This document shows positions 21,460-30,963 of a stretch of 64,000 bases of DNA, in pieces. The position numbers were made by a program, and so were the translations under genes. The DNA lies in contig OX578282.1 of NCBI GenBank assembly GCA_951217055.1, positions 41,344,329 to 41,408,328 on the forward strand, in the 5' to 3' direction. The notes below the pieces were generated by a model. It was not told the DNA's origin. It ran no database searches and worked only from the letters and a program-made list of their open reading frames with translations. Position 1 is the stretch's first letter. Every line of letters starts with the position of its first letter. The stretch is from Gerris lacustris. Taxonomy: Eukaryota > Arthropoda > Insecta > Hemiptera > Gerridae.

Positions 21460-22250
21460 CATGTATATATACATATGTATGTATATTTGTATATACATAA
21501 ATGTTTGTGCGTATGTATTGTAGGAGTATATAAATAATTGATTTATAAGTGTAATTTTTTTATTTATACGATATTATTATCAATATAATAACTAGTAACT
21601 TATGTATTAGGATTGAATTCTTTAAGGCATACAAAAACGTTTAGGAATTTTGTTCAGTAATTCGGTTTCTTTTCAGTTTTTTGTGTAAAATTTCACGACA
21701 GGGTAAAATATAAAAAAGTTTTAGTTAAGGTGACAATCTCTCTAGTCCATTTATTTGATAGTGCGTTAGAATATTATATCCGATTGATAAGGAAGAATTT
21801 CGGGAATAAATCCTTTCTAATGCAATATAATATAATGGATCCAACAGAATCATTAGAAATATATTAAAGTATAAAGCATAAATATCTCCAACTGTACGAC
21901 TGTACGAGTCATCGGAAATGTATTAACATTTCTCTTAGTTGCACCTGAAACCTTTTCTAATATAATGGGACTTTGAAGATAAAAATATAAAACGTTTTAC
22001 TATCAATCCTTTTGCTACATTTTCTCCTCATATTTCACTTCCTTCGCCTTTTTTTTATAATTCAATGAGCTCTAATTTTTTTTAACGTTTTGAAGTTTTA
22101 CAATATAACATATTATGCAGGTTTCTACAGGAATACAAGTATATAAAATTAATTTAGTAGAGTACCAAGAATATAATTACTCAAAATTATCTTCTCTTGC
22201 CTTGAAACAATCTTTCCATGTCCTATATATACTTTTAAGTTTATGGTTTT
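19801..22250. other. Gene-free stretch with simple repeats and one hairpin
   Basis: (TA)n at 20852-20883. A perfect 19-bp hairpin with arms 20916-20934 (AAAGTTAAAAATTAATAAT) and 20956-20974. (TA)n at 21372-21452 followed by decayed TATAC/TGTATA. An A+T-rich remainder. No coding frame longer than expected from composition. Confidence 0.6.
21372..21452. repeat. (TA)n microsatellite, 81 bp
   Basis: Pure TA run, then degenerating to 21490. No flanking element end was recognised. Confidence 0.95.
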
Positions 22251-22254
22251 AATT

Positions 22255-22872
22255 TTACTACGTTTTTATTAGCTTGCTTTCTTGTTTGTTTGTTTGTCCG
22301 GTACAAATCTGGCAATCGATTTCTAACTTACTTCCCGAATAGCTAGACATTTGAAACTTATAGCATAGCTCAGAACACTATGACAATGCATTATTTTAAT
22401 ACTTTTAGCCATCTTTCAGCAGAATTTAATTGGCTTTGAGCAAATTTTGCTGTACGGAAAGTTAGTTCGGAAAAAATCCACCAGTTATTTTATTTGTTTT
22501 GCCATGTCCCATATTTACGCAATCTTCATTTTGACTGGTTTCAAATTTGTGATAGATAAACATTGAATGACAGCAAAACAGGAAATATCGATTATATTAT
22601 TTATTGATTATATTAATTCAAATATATCGATGGCACGCTTTAGATTTGGTGTTGGGGAGATCCGTGGTACAAAGATTGACCTTTTATAGGTTTAAGATCA
22701 GCTCTCTAGATGGTTTTCATTTATGTGAAGTAAATAAATTCGTAACTATTTTTTTTTTTCACTAAAATTATATATTATATAACAATAACAATTATATTAT
22801 CAACATTACATACGATTCAACAGAAAATTTAAAAACGTAGTATATAAAAAGTTCTTTTTATCTTCAAATTTT
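22255..22872 (-). mobile_element. 5'-truncated LINE copy, 3'-UTR only
   Basis: Nearly identical in order to 52939-53568: CTTGTTTGTTTGTTTGTCCG, CCGAATAGCTAGACATTTGA, TTTAGCCATCTTTCAGCAGA, AAATATATCGATGG and TTAAGATCAGCTCTCTAGAT. The other copy continues into LINE coding sequence on the minus strand. This segment is therefore read as the untranslated tail of a second insertion that lost all coding sequence. Differences are scattered substitutions and a small insertion around 22600. Confidence 0.7.
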
Positions 22873-22905
22873 TATCGTTAATGTTGGTGATCCACATCAT
22901 ATTAT

Positions 22906-23130
22906 TTGCCTCCGACCTTAGAAGTTAACAGATGCATTAATGCCATTCTGAAGAACGATATTTTTTTATGTCTCCGAATTGAAAAATTCCTGAACACAAA
23001 CCCATTTCAGACATCAGTCAGTCTTTTTGGTCTCTTGTCTGTCTGTGGATCTGCCGTTTGACATTTTTGTATACCACCATCTATCATCAAAACTGCTCAT
23101 CCAAATCTAATAAAATTTTGATATTAGGGT
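22906..23130 (+). repeat. Family A1 fragment
   Basis: Diverged head (GCCTCCGACCTTAGAAG), then ATTCTGAAGAACGATATTTT, TCTCCGAATTGAAAAATTCC, CATTTCAGACATCAG, CTTGTCTGTCTG and AAACTGCTCATCCAAATCTA. It ends near 23130, where the tRNA-derived SINE body begins. Confidence 0.65.
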
Positions 23131-23149
23131 TAATCTAGTAGTAGTGGTA

Positions 23150-23556
23150 AGTCCTACTTATAGACGAACTAACTACATGTACGAACCTAGCAATTAGCCC
23201 TTAATTTGGCACATTTTATTAATTCTGTGGTAGAGAGTTCCATCTACTTCATACATTATACATCTGTACAATGTACCGCCGAGTATGGTGTGATTATTAG
23301 TGAACCATGTTAATCAGAGTGTCAAATTCTGGAGTCATACCCATGACTCAGTAACGCTATGACTCATACTAATCAGAACAGCATGGGAGAGAGCCTCCAA
23401 GAGGGTTCCCTCGTCTTTGTTCCGCTCTCTATTCATTCAGATGTAAATCAAAGCACCATGCGGCGGGATTGAACCCAAGACCTTGTGTCTCCCTGGACTC
23501 ATTGGTAGCCGAGTGGACGGGACGGGTGCCTTATCCCCACGACCACTACGGTTCCC
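23150..23556 (-). mobile_element. tRNA-derived SINE
   Basis: The minus strand from 23556 reads GGAACCGTAGTGGTCGTGGG, GATAAGGCACC, and later CAAGGTCTTGGGTTCAATCC. GGGTTCAATCC is a good polymerase III B box, about 65 nt after TAGTGGTCGTGG, an approximate A box. GTGG..GTGGGGATAAGGC resembles the D-arm region of Ser/Leu-type tRNAs, which have a long variable arm. The body continues to about 23150 without coding capacity. I find no clear tail or target duplication. It is not a functional tRNA, since the acceptor ends do not pair. Confidence 0.55.
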
Positions 23557-23899
23557 AATATTTGAGCTAAATATCAACACTTGTGATAGATGTAATATTT
23601 TTAATTTAAAGCATCTTTATTAATGTTATATTACGTTTAATATAACTTTTAAAAGCTTTTTATATATTTCTTATCGTGGCGGGCAGTTTTTTCTTTTATG
23701 ACTGAAAAATTTAGGCTGATTATGTTTAATATTAGACCGCTAATATGAGGTTAAGTATGCCCTAAAAAAGTAATATTAACTGGGGGGAGGGGTATTAAAG
23801 GATCGAAACTTGACCCCAAAAAACCTTTGGGTTAGAGGTAACTGATTAAATTTACTCAGCTGGAGTTTATGGTTTGTGGATTGGAGGGTGTAAAGGTGA

Positions 23900-23930
<31 letters not shown>

Positions 23931-24910
23931 AGCCCCAATAAATTTCTATAAGTGCTCCCCTCCCCCTTATAGTTATGAAACTCGTAAAGGGGCTTCAGCC
24001 TTATTACGGCTCTACCCTTCTCATCTTTACCTCTATATTCTTTCTCTTCAGGGGGTAAAATAATCAACTGAGAAAACTACATAATGATTTTCCTCCCCTC
24101 AGGAGGTCCTTTCACCTAAAAAAAAAAACCTGAAAAATTGTTTCCTTCCCTTCGGAAAATCCTTCTAGATGAGAAATTGGAAACCGCTGAGAAGATAAGA
24201 AGTGGTATTAAGGGATATCAGCCTTCATTTTTTTTAAACTATATTATTACTTTTCCACGTCCTTTCTTCTTTTCAAAATTATATGTTTTGTTTCTTTTAA
24301 TTATTATTCAATATATTTTCTACTTTAAACAAACGGTTTTTAAAAAGATATAGACAATTACGAAAAAGGACTGTGGGTTGAAAAAAAGGTAATACTATTA
24401 CTAATATTTGCTCTTCACCTCTTTGTCACATTTTTATGGACGATTAATTTATGATATTTCTTTCCAAATATAAAAATAAATATTTATAAATATGCGATAT
24501 CAGGTCTGCAGTGTGGAAACCACTATTTCGGGCCATGGGGACCATAATATAAAATGAGCCGAAATCTATAAATTTTCCCGTTGTCGTAATACTTTCTCCC
24601 TATACATTAAAACTGAAAAATCCACTCCTAAATTCGAGTGTAACTTAAATCTATACAATAGTTTAAAATTGATGCAAAATTAATTAAATCTAAAAATAAA
24701 ATTTCATTTTTTTTTTTTTTTTTTTTTTTTTTATTATTATTATTTAAGTATTTAATATGATTTTTTACTCTAAATTATTTCCTACATTTGAGAAGAATAA
24801 TAGAATAATTTCAATCATAGCAACCCACGCACGCTATATGTTACTAATTTGGGAGTTTTGTAAATATTTTATCTTTATGGGGATATCTTTTTATTTTCGC
24901 TTAACTAAAA
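23557..24910. other. Gene-free stretch with G29 and T26 tracts
   Basis: A run of 29 G at 23902-23930 and 26 T at 24707-24732. The open frames over the G tract (polyglycine or polyproline) are artefacts of it. Nothing else is recognisable. Confidence 0.6.
23902..23930. repeat. Poly(G) tract, 29 bp
   Basis: Unbroken G29, a potential G-quadruplex. Shorter G runs occur at about 25619, 32869, 62524-62541 (18) and 63416-63438 (23). Confidence 0.95.
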
Positions 24911-24915
24911 AAGGT

Positions 24916-25424
24916 ATAGTACATTACGCGTCGAGTGCGGAAAGTAGCATTTTGCATGCGAGTGTGGAATTTGCACCCGAGTGACAGCGAGGGTAGTCAA
25001 AACACACGAGCAATGCAAAATGCCGTTTTCGCTCGAGTTGCGTACCGTACTTTATCTACGATGTTGGATTTTACTAATAAATACAGAAAAAAATATTTAA
25101 AAAATAATTTAACTTCCTGTATGTAAGTCGTATTTCTCTTTTGATGAAGATGACATTAATTCATTAAATCATTAGTTGTATTTTGTGCCGAATTCATTAT
25201 TTCGGGAGGAGTATTATTCTCCTCGTTATCGTCATAATGATATAAATCAATCATTGTTTTTCACTAAAAACTACCGTACTTTATCTGCGATTGTTTGATT
25301 TAAATAATAAATACAGAAAATAATAAACTTGCTATATGTAAGTTCATATCTCTCTCTTGATAAAGATGGCATTAATTCTTGAGTTGTATTTTTTGTCGAA
25401 TGAATTATTTCTGGAGGAGTATTA
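24916..25424 (+). repeat. Family I copy, left part, split by Harbinger insertions
   Basis: Colinear with 19226-19560, including GGAGGAGTATTATTCTCC at 25205-25222. From 25268 there is a partial internal duplication (TACCGTACTTTATCTGCGAT to GGAGGAGTATTA), and it is in this second unit that the Harbinger pair lies. The copy resumes at 28947 (TTATTCTCC) and runs to about 29250. Confidence 0.8.
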
Positions 25425-26285
25425 GGCCTCTTTCACACGAGGCAACTTAGTTGATTCAACTTCTCTTCCCAACGGGAGGTCAGTACGATGTTAGGACCCG
25501 AGGAAGCAGGAGTACTTGCTCTTCTGCGAGAAGAAGAGCAAAAAAAATTGGTTGTGCGTGAAGTCTCACGTAAAAAGGGTTTTGTTGGTATTTTGAATAG
25601 AAAATTAGTTAGTATAAGGGGGGGGGGGGGGCACACAAAATGTTGATCTTTTTTTACAAAATAGCATGAAAAATTAACTAATTTCCACAAGTATTATAAT
25701 CTACAAGTATTATATGTTTGTAATCTACTCTTTATTACCTTTCATTTGATACCCCACTCAAAATTTAAAAAAAAAAAAATCGCATAACATGAATTATCCG
25801 CCATTTTGAATTTGAACGGCTGATAATTTTGAGTTCGCTTTATCTTTCCTGTGTTTGAGTCAAAACGATCTTTAATACTGGAAAGTTTCAAGTATTTATC
25901 TCTTTTAATTCAAGTAATTGGGACCGTATACGAGTGAAAGACAGACAGAGGAATGAAACTATAAGGGTTTCTTTTTTTGGTTTTACCAGCGAAACCCTAA
26001 AAAGAAGGAAATTTAGTCGAAGAATGTGGGTTCATCCCTTGTTAGAGAATCGGGAAACGGGCGCTTTCTCACAATTATATCCGAAACTACCAAACCAAGA
26101 GGATAAATTCTTCAATTTAATTGGAAGAGAAAGTAGTATCTATGGAACAAGTGTGCCAGTTGACTCAACTAAGTTGACTGGTGTGAAGGGCCTAATGCAT
26201 TGTAGTGTCTTTTTAGTTGAATCAACTAGTTAGGATGAGAACGCGAGCGGCACATGTGCCTGGCCTCCTAGTAGCCTGGGCGGCC
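25425..26285 (+). mobile_element. PIF/Harbinger copy B, 3' end cut short
   Basis: The left end GGCCTCTTTCACACGAGGCA lies directly after TTA (25422-25424) inside GGAGGAGTATTA. The interior is colinear with copy A without the fold-back: CAACGGGAGGTCAGTACGAT, the AGAAGAAGAGC block, a G run at about 25619, CGCCATTTTGAATTTGAACG-like sequence, the transposase N-terminus, and GTTGACTGGTGTGAAGGGCC. It stops at CCTGGGCGGCC, immediately before the TTA that precedes copy C. Copy C contains the missing terminal part in reverse. Confidence 0.8.
26000..26137 (+). pseudogene. Harbinger transposase N-terminal fragment (copy B)
   Basis: Within an open frame running 25934-26233, the part RRKFSRRMWVHPLLENRE, then TGAFSQLYPKLPNQEDKFFN, has the W-VHP-L..R...GAF..L...L...E..FF pattern of the N-terminal region of PIF/Harbinger (HARBI1-like) transposases. 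The frame then passes into terminal-repeat sequence (PVDSTKLTGVKG), so the C-terminal DDE domain is missing. Of three copies (12601-12741, here, 26560-26700) this one keeps the longest open frame. It could at most yield a short non-catalytic peptide, and no promoter is evident. Confidence 0.7.
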
Positions 26286-26559
26286 TTAGGCCTCTTTCAC
26301 ACGAGGCAACTTAGTTGATTCAACTAGTTGACTGGTGGTTGAAAGGGAGTGTAGCCGGTTAGTAAATGTTAAGGAATGGCCGAACCCCTTCACACGAGTC
26401 AACTCGTCCGCCCAGGCGACTAGGAGGCCAGGCACATGTGCCGCTCGCGTTCTCATCCTAACTAGTTGATTCAACTAAAAAGACACTACAAGGCATTAGG
26501 CCCTTCACACGAGTCAACTTAGTTGAGTCAACTGGCCCACTTGTTCCATTTGGATTCTA

Positions 26560-26700
26560 CTTTTTCTTCCAATAAATTAAATAATTTATCCTCGAGGCTT
26601 AGTAGTTTCGAATATATTTGTGAAAAAGCGCCTATTTCCCGATTCTCTAGCAAGGGATGAACCAACAACTACTTCTTCGACTAGATTTCCTCTTTTTAGG
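26560..26700 (-). pseudogene. Harbinger transposase N-terminal fragment (copy C)
   Basis: Reverse complement of the same region as 26000-26137, with extra bases around the RRMWVHP part that put RGNLVEEVVV in one frame and the W...HP residues in another. It is the most decayed of the three, with a stop after the HP segment and small deletions. A 61-codon minus-strand frame (26586-26771) covers it but is in the wrong frame for the motif. It is a dead fragment. Confidence 0.6.
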
Positions 26701-27222
26701 GTTTCGTAGATCATCCTCTTAAAACCGAGGGTGATATGTCTGTCTGTCCGTTTTATTTTCCCCAGAACCATTCACGTTAGAAATTTTAAATTTAAAATAT
26801 TGGCGTAACTTTTTGACCACACATAGGAAAAATATAGAAAAGTTAAACATTTAATATGCGCATGCGTAATGCGCAAAAATGTGCAAACCTCAATTTTTTT
26901 TTTTTTTTTAATTTTCGAGATGGGTATCAAATGAAAGCTACTGAAGAGGAGATTAAAAATATATATAACTTTTTATAACTACTGTGCTTTTTACCACCAA
27001 TATTGCAATTTTAGCCTCAAAAGTTCACCCTAACAAATCCCCCCCCCCCCAACCACCCTATAACGGCTAGTCCTATAATTATGAAATCATTTACGTAAAT
27101 ACCCTACGATAGGGTGATGAAAATGAATTTAACTTTTTGTTATTATACCAATAAAATACATTGTGACCCCCCGAGGAATCGAACCAGGGACATCTACTCT
27201 ACTCTTCTTACTCTACACTATT

Positions 27223-27355
27223 TTTGCTTCCGAGCTTACCGAAGGTAACGGAAGCATTGTGTTCACTTTTGAGAACGAAAAACTTTTATGCCTCCGATTT
27301 CAAAAATTCCTAGACAGAAATCCGTTTCAGACATCAGGGAACATTTTTGGTCTCG

Positions 27356-27411
<56 letters not shown>

Positions 27412-27834
27412 GGTCTGTGTGTCCGCGAATTATGAAACGTGCGACGATAACTTGAGTAAATGTCGACCGATTTTAATGAAATTTGGTAGACATGTTCATT
27501 TTACCAATGCCCAGGTCGAGTTCGTTGGACAACATTATCCGTCTAAGCGTTCACGAGCAACGCTCGCGTAAACGTGAACTTTAAATTTAATATTGGAATT
27601 TTAGGTCGGGGAAAAAATCTAAATTCATCTATTCAATGAGACAAACATTTTTTTCAAATACAATTTTTTAGTAAAACCAACAGCGACACCGCTATGAAGT
27701 GTTAAAGATCGCTAAAACTATTAATAGTTTTTACAAAATAAACAATTTTACAATAAAGTAATATAACAATAATTGTTATAGTACATGATAGGATGCGAGG
27801 AAGCTATGTGCCACACTAATTGGCAGTCTATTTT
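27223..27834 (+). repeat. Family A2, full-length copy inside Harbinger copy C
   Basis: Same block order as 16433-17018: hairpin head, CAGAAATCCGTTTCAGACAT, tetranucleotide run, GCGACGATAACTTGAGTAAA, GAAATTTGGTAGACATG, CGTGAACTTTAAATTTAA, then AGGAAGCTATGTGCCACACT. The CTGT run is much longer here (27357-27410, about 13 units) than at 16561-16584 (about 5). The open frames with SVCLSVCLSV peptides come only from that run. Confidence 0.85.
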
Positions 27835-27928
27835 CTTTTGGGGGATCCATTTTATTTTTTTATTTATTTATTTTTTTTTACTTCATACAGGTGGGATGGG
27901 GAAATACTAAAATTATTATTTTTTTAGG

Positions 27929-28641
27929 GTCCGTAGGCAAAACCAAGGACCCTTATATTTTCCTGCGTGTGTCTGCCCGTACGTCCTGTTCCTACTCTCA
28001 CGGCTACACCATTCGTCCGATCACTTTGAAATTTAGCATGTATGTGTCTTGTACCTACCCACATATTTTAAAAATAAAGTGACTTAAAAAAAATGTTTTT
28101 CAAAAATATTAGGGTAAAAAAACTTAAGGCTTAAATTTTTTTAATTTTTCTTTGACACCTTGAGGAGTATCATATGAAAGGGTACGTCGAGCTGATTACA
28201 AAAATATATCATTCTTTGGTTATAACTTTGATAGGGCGAGCGTAGGCAAGTTTGAAGTGGGTGTGAAACGTGCCCCCCCTTCTATCTCACTTATGTGAAG
28301 TGCAAAAAATCTGAAAAAATTCCTGAACATTCTTCGACCAAAAGTAAAGATACCACTTTTTGGAAATTTCGAAAAAAATATTATTTTATTTTTTATTGAC
28401 AAAATACTTTCTTTTTATAACTATGGTCTTTTCGATGTATTTATATGGTTGTAGTCCGGTTCAGTGGCAAAAAATACTTTATCAGAAGTTTGTTTATGTG
28501 TTTTGAGAATATCAGACCCATAGGATAGTTCAAAGTAAGCTTTTTCGCATTTTAAAAAACACCATCAATAGGGTATTACTTAAACTATACGCAGGGTTGC
28601 CTACGGACCCTCGCTGTGTGCTGACTAGCACACACTTGACC
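27929..28641 (+). repeat. Family J, second copy
   Basis: Colinear with 14734-15445 from AGGGTCCGTAGGCAAAACCA to TACGGACCCTCGCTGTGTGC and TAGCACACACTTG. Scattered substitutions and small indels separate them. It lies about 95 bp after the A2 copy, within the same Harbinger element. Confidence 0.8.
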
Positions 28642-28946
28642 TGTTTATTTTAGCATAGAATAGCGTATATGCCTAATAATCTACGAAACCCTAAAGAGTA
28701 CTCGCTTGATACAAGTACTTTCCCGTGATTTTTAGCTTTTATTCTTGCAGAAGAGCAAGCACAAGAAGAACTTCTGCTACTCGGGTTCTAACATCGTACT
28801 GACCTCCTGTTGGGAAGAGAAGTTGAATCAACTAAGTTGCCTCGTGTGAAAGAGGCGTGAAAAAGTCTTCACACGGGCAGTCAACTAGTTAAGAGTCAAC
28901 CAGTCAACTAGTTGAATCAACTAAGTTGCCTCGTGTGAAAGAGGCC

Positions 28947-29250
28947 TTATTCTCCACATTTTCGTCAAAGTCACTTGATTCACTTATTGTTTTTCACTAA
29001 AACCTCGATATATACAATTACTTTAATTAAACAAGCAGTAAATTAGTTTTGTTAAATGGAAACAAACTCGCTAATCGTGCATAAAGCTGAAGAATTCCTC
29101 TTCTTTACCGCCCTAGGGTGGTAAAGAAGAGGAATTCTTCAGAACTATGAGACGCGCATGCGCAATGAATACAAGTACTTAAAGAATCTCTTTCTACGCA
29201 TCTAAACAGAGATACAATGTTTATATTTCGTATCAATCGTAGATAAAGGT
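28947..29250 (+). repeat. Family I copy, right part
   Basis: Continues from the Harbinger insertion with TTATTCTCC, TTGTTTTTCACTAAAACCTC, TAATCGTGCATAAAGCTGAA, the 23-bp hairpin, CGCGCATGCGCAATGAATAC and AAACAGAGATACAATG. This is colinear with 19510-19800. Confidence 0.8.
29087..29142. repeat. Perfect 23-bp hairpin, 10-nt loop
   Basis: CTGAAGAATTCCTCTTCTTT plus ACC (29087-29109) pairs perfectly with 29120-29142. The loop is GCCCTAGGGT, itself containing the palindrome CCCTAGGG. The paralogous site at about 19648-19690 has a decayed right arm. Confidence 0.9.
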
Positions 29251-29284
29251 ATTTTATTAACAAATTAAATTATAACAAAAACAT

Positions 29285-29343
29285 TAGAAATATCTCGCAC
29301 CCGCACCGTAGCGAAGCGCGGAAATCCAGGTGGTAATGTATAA
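29285..29343 (-). repeat. Helitron-like 3'-end motif
   Basis: GTAGCGAAGCGCGGAAATCC, then AGGTGGTAATGTA, resembles the segment at 40285-40318 (CACGCGAAGCGCGCCGATCC, then GGCTGGTAATATT). The shared GCGAAGCGCG hairpin, CC-GG and TAAT borders suggest two copies of one repeat end. The strand is uncertain. Confidence 0.3.
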
Positions 29344-30060
29344 CCAAAGGGATCAGTAACATAAAAATTAACCGTAGATTGTGTTTTATTATGTTGCTGG
29401 CCGAAATCCTAAACCTAGTGTGTTTAATATACAGGTTGGTCCGAATCCCCTCCCCCCCCCCTCTTAAATTTTGAACGGTTTGAGATAAATTAATGAAACT
29501 TGGGGATCTGTACCATGTAAAGGGAAGTTTGTTTTCATACTATCGTGCACTAGGGGTAACCACACACTTTGCCCTCAGGCCACCCAACTTCAAAATTTCA
29601 AATTGGAGTGTATATTCTTGATAGCATATTTGGATGTAATTTTTAATTGTAAACCCTTATTTGACACAAAAGAGAAAATGCATCATTAAGTAAAGGGGAC
29701 AACCAAAATAGATATGGATTTACTAGTAACTTTTTTTTCTATATCCAATATTTTGCCCCCTACAGGGGGGCAAAGATAGCAAAATAACCCTTCCAAAAAT
29801 AGTGAAATAATAATAATTATGTTATATGTTGGTTAAATAAAGAGAATTTTATTTTTTATTATATCATTATAAAATCTAAATGGTTTGGAATAAATTAATT
29901 GAACTTTGGGGATCTGTGCGATGTAATGGGAAGTTTACAAAATTTAGTAATCGTGCAGTTGGGGCAACCACCCATTTTGCCCCCAGGCCACCCAACTTCA
30001 AAATTTCAAATTGGATGTATATTTTTTATAGCAGTTTTGGATTCTACGGTGAAAAATAAG

Positions 30061-30963
30061 GAGAAAGAAGCGAGAGTTTGAGAAAGAGCAGTTTAAAGGA
30101 TTAGAGGAGTGCAGGAATCGCAGTGAAATGAGACAGATGTATGCAGGGGATAAGAAAGGGATTCTAAACTAGAATTGCCATGTGCAGGGACAAAAAAAGA
30201 AATCTCCTAGGAGATGATCAAGCTGTGCTTAAAAGGTGGATGGAGTACTTTAATGAATTGCTTAACACTACAGCCCAAGATGACATTCCCTTCACCGATG
30301 TGGAGGACTATATAGATATTCCAACGCCAACAAGGGAAGACCTGAAGAATATATTGAAGAAAATAGGTAACCACAAGGCACCAGGGGAAGATAGTATACC
30401 GGCGGAGATAGTTAAATATGGTGGGGATACGCTGATAGACGAGTTAGTAAGGCTATTCAATACAATATGAAAGGAGGAGGTAATGCCAGCAGAATGGAAG
30501 ACGGCGATAATTGTACCACTTTACAAAAAAGGTGACAGAACTAAATGTAGTAATTACAGGGGTGTATCCTTACTTAACACGGGATACAAGGTACTATCGA
30601 AGATCTTGGCAACAAAGCTAAAACCGTACGTGGAAGTAGTTTTGGGTGAATACCAGTGCGGATTTCGAGAGAACCGAGCAACGACGGACCAGATGTTTAC
30701 GGTAAGGGTAATACTTTAAAAATGCTACGAATATAATATTACATTAAATCAAATTATAATTATTATTAACTACGTGAAACAGACAGTGAAAAATACACTC
30801 CAGCGCCGGGATAATAATGTAATAATATTACAGTTCATCAACTATTCGTGGATTTTTGAGCATCTTACGACAGTATTTACAGGGGAAAGCTGTCAAAAAG
30901 AAAGGTGGTTGCTGAGGCTAAAGTCCTTCAAGGGCTGTAGCGCCAGGACAAGTAAGTAAGTAA
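30061..30963 (+). mobile_element. RTE-like non-LTR retrotransposon, deleted copy, 13-bp TSD
   Basis: Bounded by exact GGTGAAAAATAAG duplications (30048-30060 and 30964-30976) lying in the middle of the inverted-repeat element. The 3' end is GTAGCGCCAGGAC followed by AAGTAAGTAAGTAAG, a short-repeat tail like that of RTE-clade elements. A second copy at 38449-39593 has the same end (TAGCGCCGAGG, then AGTAAGTAAGTAAAG). The copy begins inside the reverse transcriptase region (5' truncated) and jumps from the fingers domain to the 3' end, with about 160 bp of unmatched sequence (30720-30880) between. Confidence 0.85.
30180..30719 (+). pseudogene. Reverse transcriptase N-terminal (fingers) fragment of the RTE-like LINE
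   Basis: Two segments in the same frame are separated by one TGA at 30468-30470. The first has LGDDQAVLKRWMEYFNELLN and NHKAPGEDSIPAEIVKYGG. The second has AEWKTAIIVPLYKKGD, the NYRGVSLLNTGYKVLSKIL block and EYQCGFRENRATTDQMFTVR. These are the first conserved blocks of non-LTR reverse transcriptases, in order. The block with the catalytic Y/FxDD is missing because of the internal deletion. Upstream (30110-30180) the related YAGDKK and RIAMCRDK pieces are in different frames. With a stop, a frameshift and no active site, it cannot function. Confidence 0.9.

Larger units (their letters stand above)
26289..28946 (-). mobile_element. PIF/Harbinger copy C, complete ends, TSD TTA, carrying two nested repeats
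   Basis: Both ends start GGCCTCTTTCACACGAGGCA and continue identically inward through AGTTGATTCAACTAGTTGAC to ...TGGT, about 46 bp. TTA stands at 26286-26288 and 28947-28949. The minus strand runs from 28946 (5' end, with the doubled end motif also seen in copy A, then CAACAGGAGGTCAGTACGAT) to 26289 (3' end, with GTTGACTCGTGTGAAGG repeats). The interior between about 26790 and 28690 is largely replaced by A2 (27223-27834) and J (27929-28641). With copy B it forms a head-to-head pair. The outer family I flanks join as GGAGGAGTATTA / TTATTCTCC, matching the empty site at 19499-19516. Confidence 0.85.

Noticed and set aside
23867..24067. Frames with polyproline or polyglycine
   Set aside because: Caused by the 29-bp G tract. 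No other coding signal.
27157..27180. GGTTCGATTCC (reverse strand) as a tRNA gene
   Set aside because: B-box only. The surrounding sequence has no A box, anticodon arm or pairing acceptor stem.
27163..27571. Overlapping plus-strand frames rich in SVCLSVCLSV
   Set aside because: Produced by the (CTGT)n run inside repeat A2. The second A2 copy gives a different, shorter peptide.
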